From Paractinoplanes atraurantiacus (GTDB lineage: Bacteria; Actinomycetota; Actinomycetes; Mycobacteriales; Micromonosporaceae), in the NCBI RefSeq assembly GCF_900215205.1, contig NZ_OBDY01000001.1:1328584-1392583 (forward strand): a stretch of 64,000 nt of DNA, in the 5' to 3' direction. A program made the position numbers and the translations under genes. The notes below the pieces were generated by a model. It was not told the DNA's origin. It made no database searches and was given only the letters and a program-made list of their open reading frames with translations. Below, piece by piece: positions 20,240-28,260 of the stretch (positions are counted from its first letter, which is position 1; every line of letters starts with the position of its first letter).

Positions 20240-20758
20240 GTGCGCTGCCCGTACTGTCGTCACGCCGACTCGCGCGTCGTCGACTCACGTGAGGCCGACG
20301 ACGGTCAGCTGATCCGTCGCCGCCGCTCGTGCCCCGAGTGCGGCAAGCGGTTCACCACGGTCGAGGAAGCGGTTCTCGCCGTCGTGAAGCGCAGCGGGGT
20401 CACCGAGCCCTTCAGCCGTACGAAGATCATGAGCGGGGTTCGCAAGGCCTGTCAGGGCCGGCCCGTCGACGAGGACTCGATCGCGCTGCTCGCGCAGAAG
20501 GTCGAGGAGACCGTCCGGGCCAAGGGCGCGGCCGAGATCCCCAGCCACGAGGTGGGGCTGGCGATCCTCGCCCCGCTGCGAGACCTCGACCAGGTGGCCT
20601 ACCTCCGGTTCGCCAGTGTGTACAAGTCCTTCGACTCGCTCGACGAGTTCGAGAAGGAGATCACCGCTCTCCGTGAGGCGGCGATCGCCCGGGAGGCCGC
20701 GGTGCGGCACGCCGTGGCGCCGCGATCCGGCGGTCGCGCACCCAAGATCAACAGCTAG
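20240..20758 (+). CDS. nrdR: Transcriptional repressor NrdR
   Basis: Zinc and ATP-cone repressor of ribonucleotide reductase genes. The 172-aa product starts with the zinc ribbon '[20 protein letters not shown]' and '[13 protein letters not shown]', then an ATP-cone domain ('[20 protein letters not shown]' onward) that senses the ATP/dATP ratio. GTG 20240 has GGAGGGGG upstream and starts directly with the Cys-ribbon, as in other NrdR proteins. nrdJ follows after 46 bp, so the repressor and its likely target share an operon. Confidence 0.96.
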   Translation: MRCPYCRHADSRVVDSREADDGQLIRRRRSCPECGKRFTTVEEAVLAVVKRSGVTEPFSRTKIMSGVRKACQGRPVDEDSIALLAQKVEETVRAKGAAEIPSHEVGLAILAPLRDLDQVAYLRFASVYKSFDSLDEFEKEITALREAAIAREAAVRHAVAPRSGGRAPKINS

Positions 20759-20804
20759 AGCAGGCTTTCGAGTGGCAGACGTAGTAGTTACGAGGGGGAG
20801 CAGT

Positions 20805-23729
20805 ATGGCCGGGGACGGCGTAACAGCAGGCAGGCAGCGCAGCCGGGCGAACGGCAACGGCGCGCCGGCCGGCAGCGGGGGGCTGCGGGTCGAGCGGGTC
20901 TGGACGACCGAGGGCGTCCACCCGTACGACGAGGTCGAGTGGGAGCGCCGCGACGTCGTCATGACGAACTGGCGGGACGGCTCGATCAACTTCGAGCAGC
21001 GCGGTGTTGAGTTCCCGAAGGACTGGAGCATCAACGCGGCCAACATCGTCACCACCAAGTACTTCCGGGGCGCGGTCGGCACCCCGCAGCGCGAGCAGTC
21101 GCTCCGCCAGCTCATCGACCGGGTCGTGCAGACGTACCGCAAGGCGGGCGAGGACTTCGGTTACTTCGCCACCAAGGCCGACGCCGAGGTCTTCGACCAC
21201 GAGCTGACCTGGATGCTGCTGCACCAGGTGTTCAGCTTCAACTCGCCGGTCTGGTTCAACGTCGGCACGTCGTCGCCGCAGCAGGTCAGCGCCTGCTTCA
21301 TCCTCTCGGTCGACGACTCGATGGACTCGATCCTCGACTGGTACAAGGAAGAGGGGCTGATCTTCAAGGGCGGCTCCGGCTCCGGCGTCAACCTCTCCCG
21401 CATCCGCTCGTCCAAGGAGCTCCTCTCCTCCGGCGGCACGGCCAGCGGCCCGGTCAGCTTCATGCGCGGCGCCGACGCCAGCGCGGGCACCATCAAGTCC
21501 GGTGGCGCCACCCGCCGCGCGGCCAAGATGGTCATCCTCGACGTCGACCACCCCGACATCGAGGAGTTCGTGCAGACCAAGGCGCGCGAGGAAGACAAGA
21601 TCCGCGCCCTGCGCGACGCCGGCTTCGACATGGACCTGGGCGGCTCCGACATCGTCTCGGTGCAGTACCAGAACGCCAACAACTCGGTCCGCGTCTCCGA
21701 CGAGTTCATGCGGGCGTACGAGGAGGGTGGCGACTTCGCCCTGCGCGGCCGCCTGCACGGCGAGGAGATCGAGCGGGTCGACGCCAAGAAGCTGTTCCGC
21801 GACATCGCCAAGGCCGCCTGGGAGTGCGCCGACCCCGGCCTGCAGTACGACGACACGATCAACGACTGGCACACCAACCCCGAGACCGGCCGCATCACCG
21901 CGTCCAACCCCTGCTCGGAGTACATGTCGCTGGACGACTCGTCCTGCAACCTGGCCTCGCTCAACCTGATGAAGTTCCTGACCGCCGAGGGCGGCTTCGA
22001 GGTCGAGAAGTTCGTCAAGAGCGTCGAGTTCATCATCACCGCGATGGACATCTCGATCTGCTTCGCCGACTTCCCGACCGAGCGGATCGGCGTCACCACC
22101 CGCGCCTACCGCCAGCTCGGCATCGGCTACGCCAACATCGGCGCCCTGCTGATGGCGTCGGGCCTGCCGTACGACTCGGAGGCCGGCCGCAGCGTCGCCG
22201 CCGCGATCACCTCGCTCATGACGGGCACGGCCTACCGCCGTTCGGCCGAGCTGGCCGGTGTCGTCGGCGCCTACGACGGCTACGCCCGCAACGCCGAGGC
22301 CCACAAGCGGGTCATGCGCAAGCACTCGGCCGCGAACGACGCGATCCGCCCGGCCAACGCCGTCGCGACCGCGATCGTCAAGGAGGCCACCAAGCAGTGG
22401 CAGGCCGGCAACAAGATCGGTGACAAGAACGGCTGGCGCAACGCCCAGGCGTCCGTGCTCGCCCCCACCGGCACCATCGGCCTGATGATGGACTGCGACA
22501 CCACCGGCATCGAGCCCGACCTGGCCCTGGTCAAGTTCAAGAAGCTCGTCGGCGGCGGCTCGATGCAGATCGTCAACCAGACGGTCCCGCGCGCCCTGCG
22601 CAGCCTCGGCTACCCCGAGGAGCAGGTCGAGGCGATCGTCGAGCACATCTCCGACCACGGCAACGTCGTCGACGCCCCCGGCCTCAAGCCGGAGCACTAC
22701 GCGGTCTTCGACTGCGCCATGGGCGAGCGCGCGATCGCCCCGATGGGCCACGTGCGCATGATGGCCGCGGTTCAGCCGTTCATCTCGGGCGCCATCTCCA
22801 AGACGGTCAACATGCCCGAGACGGCGACCATCGAGGAGATCGAGAACATCCACTACCAGGGCTGGAAGCTCGGCCTGAAGGCGCTCGCGATCTACCGCGA
22901 CAACTGCAAGGTCGGCCAGCCGCTCTCCGCCGCCGGCAAGAAGGCGTCGACCACGTCGGCCGAGCCCGCGGCCACGGCCTCGACCGCTGTCGAGCCGGTC
23001 GTGGAAAAGGTCATCGAGTACCGCCCGGTCCGCAAGCGCCTCCCGAAGAAGCGCCCGTCGGAGACGGTGTCGTTCTCGGTCGGCGGCGCCGAGGGCTACC
23101 TCACCGCGTCGTCCTACCCCGACGACGGCCTGGGCGAGGTCTTCCTGAAGATGTCGAAGCAGGGCTCCACCCTGGCCGGCGTCATGGACGCCTTCTCGGT
23201 GGCGATCTCGATAGGGCTGCAGTACGGCGTCCCGCTCGAGACGTACGTCAGCAAGTTCACCAACATGCGCTTCGAGCCCGCCGGCATGACCGACGACCCG
23301 GACGTGCGCATGGCCAGCTCGGTGATGGACTACATCTTCCGCCGCCTGGCCCTGGACTTCCTGCCGTACGACACCCGGGCCGACCTCGGCATCTTCACGG
23401 CCAAGGAGCGCGCCGCCCAGGTGCAGGCCGAGGCCGCCGCCGAGACCGCCGCGGTCGACCTGGCCGGCATGGCCGCCTCCGCCCCGGTCGCCCCTCCGGC
23501 CGAGGTCGCCGCTGAGGTGGCGGCCGAGGTCAAGGCCACCGTGACCGAGCCCACGACCGACCCCGAGAAGGCGGCCCCCGCCTCAGTCGGCTCCTCCACG
23601 GAGCTCCTCGAGATCGTCATGGGCCAGTCCGCCGACGCCCCGCTCTGCTTCACCTGCGGCACCAAGATGCGCCGCGCCGGCAGCTGCTACGTCTGCGAGG
23701 GCTGCGGCTCCACCTCCGGCTGCAGCTGA
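20805..23729 (+). CDS. nrdJ: Adenosylcobalamin-dependent ribonucleotide reductase
   Basis: Class II enzyme that reduces ribonucleotides to deoxyribonucleotides using a B12 radical, with no oxygen requirement. The 974-aa protein shows the finger-loop region 'NPCSEYMSLDDSSCNLASLN' with its active-site Cys and 'APTGTIGLMMDCDTTGIEPD'. The C-terminal redox segment has 'CFTCGTKMRRAGSCYVCEGC'. A 100-residue Ala/Glu/Val-rich linker (about residues 860-940) precedes that tail. ATG 20805 has GGGGGAG upstream. GTG 20772 would add 11 residues and is an alternative. Confidence 0.95.
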   Translation: MAGDGVTAGRQRSRANGNGAPAGSGGLRVERVWTTEGVHPYDEVEWERRDVVMTNWRDGSINFEQRGVEFPKDWSINAANIVTTKYFRGAVGTPQREQSLRQLIDRVVQTYRKAGEDFGYFATKADAEVFDHELTWMLLHQVFSFNSPVWFNVGTSSPQQVSACFILSVDDSMDSILDWYKEEGLIFKGGSGSGVNLSRIRSSKELLSSGGTASGPVSFMRGADASAGTIKSGGATRRAAKMVILDVDHPDIEEFVQTKAREEDKIRALRDAGFDMDLGGSDIVSVQYQNANNSVRVSDEFMRAYEEGGDFALRGRLHGEEIERVDAKKLFRDIAKAAWECADPGLQYDDTINDWHTNPETGRITASNPCSEYMSLDDSSCNLASLNLMKFLTAEGGFEVEKFVKSVEFIITAMDISICFADFPTERIGVTTRAYRQLGIGYANIGALLMASGLPYDSEAGRSVAAAITSLMTGTAYRRSAELAGVVGAYDGYARNAEAHKRVMRKHSAANDAIRPANAVATAIVKEATKQWQAGNKIGDKNGWRNAQASVLAPTGTIGLMMDCDTTGIEPDLALVKFKKLVGGGSMQIVNQTVPRALRSLGYPEEQVEAIVEHISDHGNVVDAPGLKPEHYAVFDCAMGERAIAPMGHVRMMAAVQPFISGAISKTVNMPETATIEEIENIHYQGWKLGLKALAIYRDNCKVGQPLSAAGKKASTTSAEPAATASTAVEPVVEKVIEYRPVRKRLPKKRPSETVSFSVGGAEGYLTASSYPDDGLGEVFLKMSKQGSTLAGVMDAFSVAISIGLQYGVPLETYVSKFTNMRFEPAGMTDDPDVRMASSVMDYIFRRLALDFLPYDTRADLGIFTAKERAAQVQAEAAAETAAVDLAGMAASAPVAPPAEVAAEVAAEVKATVTEPTTDPEKAAPASVGSSTELLEIVMGQSADAPLCFTCGTKMRRAGSCYVCEGCGSTSGCS

Positions 23730-23753
23730 ACCTGATCAGCGATTGCCAGGCAG

Positions 23754-23788
23754 CGACCGCCTCATCCCGTCAAGGGGTGGGGCGGTCG
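23754..23788. terminator. nrdJ terminator, bidirectional
   Basis: A 15-bp stem with two wobble pairs (arms start CGACCGCC and end GGCGGTCG) has a five-base loop and is followed by TTGTTGT on the plus strand. It lies 24 bp after the nrdJ stop and overlaps the last codons of the convergent nucleotidyltransferase gene. Confidence 0.75.
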
Positions 23789-24210
23789 TTGTCGTCTCCT
23801 GCTTGCAGTCTGCGTTCCAGGACCTCGATGTCCTTCAGATCCTTTTCCCGCCGCAACTGGCGCTTGTATTCCAAGACCTGGTCGAGCCGCGCGAAGCGAA
23901 TCCCGGCGATTATCTCGGCACCGTCGATGAGGTCGTCGGGGCGCCAGCCCGGTGAGATCCATCCGGTGGACACCTGAATCGCGCCGTTGTCGAAGCTCGC
24001 CATCATGCCGCCCAGGGAGCTGGTCACGAGGCTCTCGGCCAGAGTTGACGCTCGTTCCCAGGCCGCTCCCCTCGCCACGACGTCCAGGTCGCTCACCTCG
24101 TCGCGTAGCCCGTGCATGAGCAGGGGGGCGCTTCCGAACACGACGAAGTGGTCCGGATTCAGCTCCAGTTTCAGCAGCCGGGTCAGTCGGGGATGAGGGC
24201 TAAGAGTCAA
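23770..24210 (-). CDS. Nucleotidyltransferase-like protein (MNT/AbiEii-type fold)
   Basis: A 146-aa protein with the minimal nucleotidyltransferase signature: 'FVVFGSAPLLMHGLRDEVSDLDVVARG' around residues 20-47 keeps Gly-Ser and the Asp-x-Asp metal site. The C-terminal helix 'QLRREKDLKDIEVLERRL' resembles that of AbiEii/MNT proteins, which move nucleotides onto tRNA or protein partners. The best start is TTG 24210, with GGAAGGA seven bases upstream. It lies inside the last codons of the small membrane protein gene, so translation is coupled. The target is unknown; no HEPN or AbiEi-like partner is next to it. Confidence 0.7.
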   Translation of the reverse strand: MTLSPHPRLTRLLKLELNPDHFVVFGSAPLLMHGLRDEVSDLDVVARGAAWERASTLAESLVTSSLGGMMASFDNGAIQVSTGWISPGWRPDDLIDGAEIIAGIRFARLDQVLEYKRQLRREKDLKDIEVLERRLQAGDDNDRPTP

Positions 24211-24445
24211 CGGACTTCCTTCCGAGCACTCGAAAGAGGATGCTCGGCGTGGCCCGGCTTTCCTCATGTTTGCCCCAAGCGGCGACGGCCTTGGACAGAT
24301 TCGAGTCCGAGACTTTCGCAAGGAGTGATTGGAGCCGGATCGTTCGCTCCTTCTCCCTGTTCCTGGACTTGAGATAGCTGAAGCCGGCACTACCCAGCAT
24401 GGCGAACGCCAGGAACGCCGTGTTCAGTGCATCGAGATCAGCCAC
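24200..24445 (-). CDS. Small membrane-anchored protein of unknown function
   Basis: An 81-aa protein with one membrane helix near residues 8-26 ('NTAFLAFAMLGSAGFSYL') followed by a basic helical region ('SRNREKERTIRLQSLLAKVS'). No family is recognised. It lies 17 bp after the CRP-type regulator and overlaps the nucleotidyltransferase by 11 bp, so all three are probably one transcript. Its composition suits an inner-membrane tether for a cytoplasmic partner. Confidence 0.6.
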   Translation of the reverse strand: MADLDALNTAFLAFAMLGSAGFSYLKSRNREKERTIRLQSLLAKVSDSNLSKAVAAWGKHEESRATPSILFRVLGRKSVDS

Positions 24446-24462
24446 AGCAACCCGCTTTCACG

Positions 24463-25140
24463 TCATGCCGTCGCGTGACCGAGGGAGATGGCTTCGATCG
24501 CGGCCATGTCGCGAATCGTCAGTGTCGAGCGGCCGGTCTGGATGACTCCGCGTGCCTTCAACAGGCCGATCGTGTCCTTCGCCGACTCACGCGAGATACC
24601 GGCGATCTCGGCTATGTCGCGTTGACTGAATCGCAGTTGGACGCCGGCCTGAGTGACCTCACCGACCCCCATCGCGTGCAACTCCAGCAAGGACTTCGCG
24701 AATTTCCGCTCCGCGGCCAGGAATGAGTCGACGTTCTTGCGCGTCGCCTCGGCAAGGCGTTCGTCCAGTGCGTAGATCTGAGCGAGGGCGGCCCGGGGTT
24801 GCTCGACGAGGAACTGCACCCACCGGGCGCCTGAGATATGTAGAGCTTGGACCTCCGTCAGGGCTACCACGCTCGCGGAACGAGGCTTTCGCCGGATCGC
24901 CGCCATCTCGCCCACCATCTGACCGGGCCCGCGGAGATAGACGATCCGGCGAGGGCTTCCGGCCAGCACCTTCACCACGCCCTTGCGAATCAGCAAGGCG
25001 TGATCGTCCGTCACCTCGCCCTCCCCGATCAGCAGCGTCCCGGCCGGACGACTGATCAGGCCGGTGCCGCTGGCCTCGAGAGAGGTCAGCTCCTCCTTGG
25101 TGAGGGGGGTTTCCAGGTTGAGAGACAACAGATCGACCAT
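24463..25140 (-). CDS. CRP/FNR-family transcriptional regulator
   Basis: A 225-aa regulator with an N-terminal cyclic-nucleotide-binding fold ('LIRKGVVKVLAG', 'GQMVGEMAAIRRKPRSASV') and a C-terminal winged helix-turn-helix ('FSQRDIAEIAGISRESAKDTIGLLKARGVI'). The phosphate-binding region 'GEMAAI-RRKPRSASV' resembles that of cAMP-type sensors, but the ligand is not certain. The preferred start is ATG 25140. An inverted repeat at 25148-25161, just upstream, may be its own operator. Confidence 0.85.
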   Translation of the reverse strand: MVDLLSLNLETPLTKEELTSLEASGTGLISRPAGTLLIGEGEVTDDHALLIRKGVVKVLAGSPRRIVYLRGPGQMVGEMAAIRRKPRSASVVALTEVQALHISGARWVQFLVEQPRAALAQIYALDERLAEATRKNVDSFLAAERKFAKSLLELHAMGVGEVTQAGVQLRFSQRDIAEIAGISRESAKDTIGLLKARGVIQTGRSTLTIRDMAAIEAISLGHATA

Positions 25141-25147
25141 TAGTTGA

Positions 25148-25161
25148 GGGTATGCGTACCC
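25148..25161. promoter_or_regulatory. Inverted repeat upstream of the CRP-type gene
   Basis: GGGTATGCGTACCC is a perfect 5-bp inverted repeat around a TGCG centre, 8 bp before the ATG of the CRP-type regulator. Its position would suit autorepression. It does not match the TGTGA-N6-TCACA site of CRP. Confidence 0.4.
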
Positions 25162-25211
25162 ATAACTAGTGGGCAATGACGCCGTCTTCGGATGGTGCAC
25201 AGGCCAACAAG

Positions 25212-25853
25212 CTAACGTCGACCTCGGCCGTTCGTGGGAAGCGGCTCCAGGTCACGGTGAGGACTTGCCTGTATCGCGGTGACGCAGACAGTTGCCGCCA
25301 AGGCGAGTTCCCCGAGATTGGCCAGCCATGGGATGCCGGTGGCGGCGGCGATCAGCATGGTCAGGGCGCCCGTCAGCAGCCACGGGGATCGCCGGCGTTT
25401 GAGCAGGAGCACGCCGAAGGCGATCAGGATCAGGATGACGACGATCGCCGGGATCGGCGGGCCGTTCGAGGCGGCGTTCGTGTAGCGGAGCGTGCCCGCG
25501 TACGTCGCCGGTTCCAGGGCGAGGGTGACGATGTCCGCGTAGATGCCGACGGAAATCAGCAGGCCCGTCACCAGGATGAAGGGGCGCAGGTCGGCCACGC
25601 CGGTCAGGCCCGCCGCGATCAGGACCAGCAACGGCACCAGCAAGGCGTGAGTCACGTAGCGGGGGACCGACAAGGCTTGCAGCGCCGCGCCCGGGCCGAT
25701 CGCGGAGCCGAGGGCGATCACGGCGTTGTCCCAGATCAAAGCGCCCACGACCAAGGCCTGCAAGGTGCGCGTCCACTGTGGCGGGAGCCGGAGAACCAGA
25801 ACGAGCAGCACCGTCTCGGCCAGGGCGATCAGTCCGAACACCACGCTCATCAT
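25212..25853 (-). CDS. Polytopic membrane protein of unknown function
   Basis: A 213-aa very hydrophobic protein with about seven membrane helices and short loops. A charged segment 'KRRRSP' after the fifth helix and a polar C-terminal tail ('ASPHRDLEPLPTNGRGRR') suggest a cytoplasmic C-terminus. I do not recognise a family. It is divergent from the MFS gene with a 63-bp gap and lies 71 bp downstream of the CRP-type gene start region. Confidence 0.6.
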   Translation of the reverse strand: MMSVVFGLIALAETVLLVLVLRLPPQWTRTLQALVVGALIWDNAVIALGSAIGPGAALQALSVPRYVTHALLVPLLVLIAAGLTGVADLRPFILVTGLLISVGIYADIVTLALEPATYAGTLRYTNAASNGPPIPAIVVILILIAFGVLLLKRRRSPWLLTGALTMLIAAATGIPWLANLGELALAATVCVTAIQASPHRDLEPLPTNGRGRR

Positions 25854-25916
25854 AAGGGAAACCCCGTTCCGTTAGAGGAAACGAGCGTAGGGACCTTTAA
25901 CGTGTAAGTTCAAGAC

Positions 25917-27101
25917 GTGACCGCTATCGACCTCGATCGCCAGCGCCTCGACCGAGCGAAGTTCGCGGTCGGTTTCACCTTCGCCACCAACGGCCTGGCG
26001 TACGCCGGATGGCTGGCCCGCGCGCCCGCCGTGCGCGACGGGCTCGATCTGTCACCGGCCGGGTTCGGGCTGCTTCTGTTGTGCCTGTCCGCAGCCGCGA
26101 TCTCGGCCATTCCGCTGGCCGGGCCGCTGGTGCAGCGGGTCGGTCCGGCCCGGGCCATTCTCATCGGCAGCACGTCCATGGTTCTCGGGCTGACCGGCCT
26201 CGCCACCGGCACGCTGCTCGGCTCCGTGCCCCTCGCCGGTTTCGGGCTGGTGCTGGCCGGCATGGGCAACAGCACGTGGGACGTCGCCATGAACGTCGAG
26301 GCGGCCGACGTCGAGCGGCGCGTCGGTCGCACCCTCATGCCGCGCTTCCACGCCGGTTTCAGCCTGGGCACTGTGCTCGGCGCCGGCTTCAGCGCCGTCG
26401 CGGCGGCCTCCGGCCTGCCGATCTGGGCGCAGCTCTATCTCACCGCGCTTCTCACGGCTTGCGTCACGACCCCGGTGGTACGCCGATTTCTGCCCCACCA
26501 GCCGTTGCCGGCGGGCCAGAAGCCCGCGATGAGCGTGCGCCAGGCCTGGCGCGAACCCCGTACCGTGCTGATCGGTCTCATCATGCTCGGTTTCGGCTTC
26601 ACCGAGGGCACCGCCAACGACTGGCTGGCGATCGGCCTCGTCGACGGCTACCAGGCCAGTGAGACCGTCGGCGCCGTCGCCTTCGGCGTTTTCGTCACCG
26701 CGATGACCCTGGGCCGGCTGTTCGGCGGCTACGCCATCGAGCGCTGGGGCCGCGTCCTCACCTTGCGCGTCACCGCCGCCTCGGCCGCCCTGGGCCTGCT
26801 CCTGGTCGTCACCCAGCTCTCGGTGCCGGTCGCCATGGCCGGCGCCCTGCTGTGGGGCGCCGGCGCCTCGCTGGGCTTCCCGATAGGCATGAGCTCAGCC
26901 GCCGACGACCCGGCCCGCGCCGCCATCCGCGTCTCAGTCGCCGGTTCCATCGGATACGGGGCCTTCCTGGCCGGCCCACCCCTCATCGGCCTCCTGGCCG
27001 ACCATGTCGGCGTCCTGCGCGCCGTCCTCTGCGTCTTCGTCGCCCTGGCCATCGGCTTGTTCGCCTCATCCGCCGCCCGCCCACTCAAATCCGCCGAGTA
27101 A
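25917..27101 (+). CDS. MFS transporter (YbjJ-like)
   Basis: A 394-aa major facilitator with 12 predicted membrane helices and the inter-helix motif 'AGPLVQRVGPARAILIG'. Its internal 'GMGNSTWDVAMNVEAADVERRVGR' stretch is characteristic of the YbjJ/FucP-like branch; the substrate is unknown. It probably starts leaderless: TAAGTT ends six bases before GTG 25917. The last 180 bases of the gene are the first copy of a tandem repeat that runs on past the stop codon (26921-27752), so its C-terminus may have changed recently. Confidence 0.88.
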   Translation: MTAIDLDRQRLDRAKFAVGFTFATNGLAYAGWLARAPAVRDGLDLSPAGFGLLLLCLSAAAISAIPLAGPLVQRVGPARAILIGSTSMVLGLTGLATGTLLGSVPLAGFGLVLAGMGNSTWDVAMNVEAADVERRVGRTLMPRFHAGFSLGTVLGAGFSAVAAASGLPIWAQLYLTALLTACVTTPVVRRFLPHQPLPAGQKPAMSVRQAWREPRTVLIGLIMLGFGFTEGTANDWLAIGLVDGYQASETVGAVAFGVFVTAMTLGRLFGGYAIERWGRVLTLRVTAASAALGLLLVVTQLSVPVAMAGALLWGAGASLGFPIGMSSAADDPARAAIRVSVAGSIGYGAFLAGPPLIGLLADHVGVLRAVLCVFVALAIGLFASSAARPLKSAE

Positions 27102-27752
27102 CCCAGACCGAGACCTGCCCCACTGCCCGCCATCCGCGTCTCGATCGCCGGTTCCATCGGGTACGGGGCTTTCTTAGCCGGCCCGCCCCTCATCGGCCTG
27201 CTGGCCGACCATGTCGGCGTCCTGCGCGCGATCCTTCGCGTCTTCGCCGCTCTCGCCATCGGCTTGTTCGCCCTTATCCGCTACCCACTCAAATCCGGTG
27301 GCTGACCCGCACCGAGATCTGCCGCACTGCCCGCCTGGGCCGCCGTCCGCGTCTCGGTCGCCGGTTCCATCGGGTAGGGGGCTTTCCTTGCCGGGCCGCC
27401 CCCTTGTCGGCCTGCTGGCCGACCACGTGGGTGTTCTGCGCGCGATCCTTTGCGTCTTCGCCGCTCTCGCCATCGGCTTGTTCGCCCTTATCCGCTGCCC
27501 ACTCAAATCCGGTGGCTGACCCGCACCGAGATCTGCCGCACTGCCCGCCTGGGCCGCCGTCCGCGTCTCGGTCGACCGGTTCCATCGGGTACGGGGCTTT
27601 CCTTGCCGGGCCGCCCCCTTGTCGGCCTGCTGGCCGACCATGTGGGCGTTCTGCGCGCGATCCTTTGTGTCTTCCGCCGCTCTCGCCATCGGCTTGTTCG
27701 CCTCATTCGCCGCCCACCCAGTCACATCCGGCGAGTAACCCAGATCGATGCC
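26921..27752 (+). repeat. Four tandem copies of the MFS gene 3' end
   Basis: Copies begin at 26921, 27128, 27341 and 27555, each opening with CGCC(A/G)TCCGCGTCTC, so the period is 207-214 bp. Copy 1 is the real gene end. Copies 2-4 carry recognisable remnants of the last 60 codons and the stop region, but with frameshifts and in-frame stops. Copies 2-4 resemble each other more than copy 1. No other feature is visible in 27102-27752. Confidence 0.9.
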
Positions 27753-27948
27753 TGCGTCGTGCCCGCCTGCGTCGTGCCCGCCTGCGTCGTGCCCGCCTGC
27801 GTCGTGCCCGCCTGCGTCGTGCCCGCCTGCGTCGTGCCCGCCTGCGTCGTGCCCGCCTGCGTGCCCGCCTGCGTGCCCGCCTGCGTCGTGCCCGCCTGCG
27901 TGCCCGCCTGCGTCGTGCCCGCCTGCGTCGTGCCTGCCGCCGTGCCCG
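27751..27948 (+). repeat. 15-bp minisatellite with 12-bp variants
   Basis: Seven perfect copies of CCTGCGTCGTGCCCG are followed by a mix of 12-bp copies lacking TCG and more 15-bp copies, for about thirteen units. All unit lengths are multiples of three, so the array is open in every frame and encodes Ala-Cys-Val-Val-Pro-like or Arg-rich peptides. I see no start signal or gene that uses it. Confidence 0.92.
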
Positions 27949-28045
27949 CCTACGCGGGGTGGGCCTATGCCTTGCCTGCCTGCGCTGGGCCTGCCTGCGC
28001 CGGCCCGGGCGATCCGGGGCCAGGCGCGCGCAAAGCGCCGGCGAC

Positions 28046-28260
28046 GCGTAGCCGCAGGTCGTGGTGTCCGCGATGGGGACGCGGTGGGGCGTAGCCGCAG
28101 GTCGTGGTGTCCGCGATGGGATGTGGTGGCGCGTGGCTGCGGGGTGGGATGGCCGCGATGGGGACGCCGTGGCGCGTAGCCGCGGGGCGCGGTTGCCCGC
28201 TATGAGGTCGTGGTGGCGCGTAGCCACAGGTCGCGGTTGCCCGCTATGAGGACGCGGCCG
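28046..28260. repeat. Five tandem copies of the propeller lipoprotein gene 3' end
   Basis: Units start at 28046, 28089, 28131, 28174 and 28218, a period of 42-44 bp, each opening with a form of GCGTAGCC(G/A)C. The last two lie across the 3' end of the minus-strand gene ending at 28200. The present stop codon is formed at the junction between units 4 and 5. Units 1-3 lie beyond the gene and are diverged. Confidence 0.85.

Noticed and set aside
20748..22853. Minus-strand open frame opposite nrdJ
   Set aside because: Val/Asp/Gly-rich shadow of a strongly supported plus-strand enzyme.
27751..27948. CRISPR array
   Set aside because: Units are directly adjacent with no spacers, and no cas gene is near. 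The same applies to 37509-37663.
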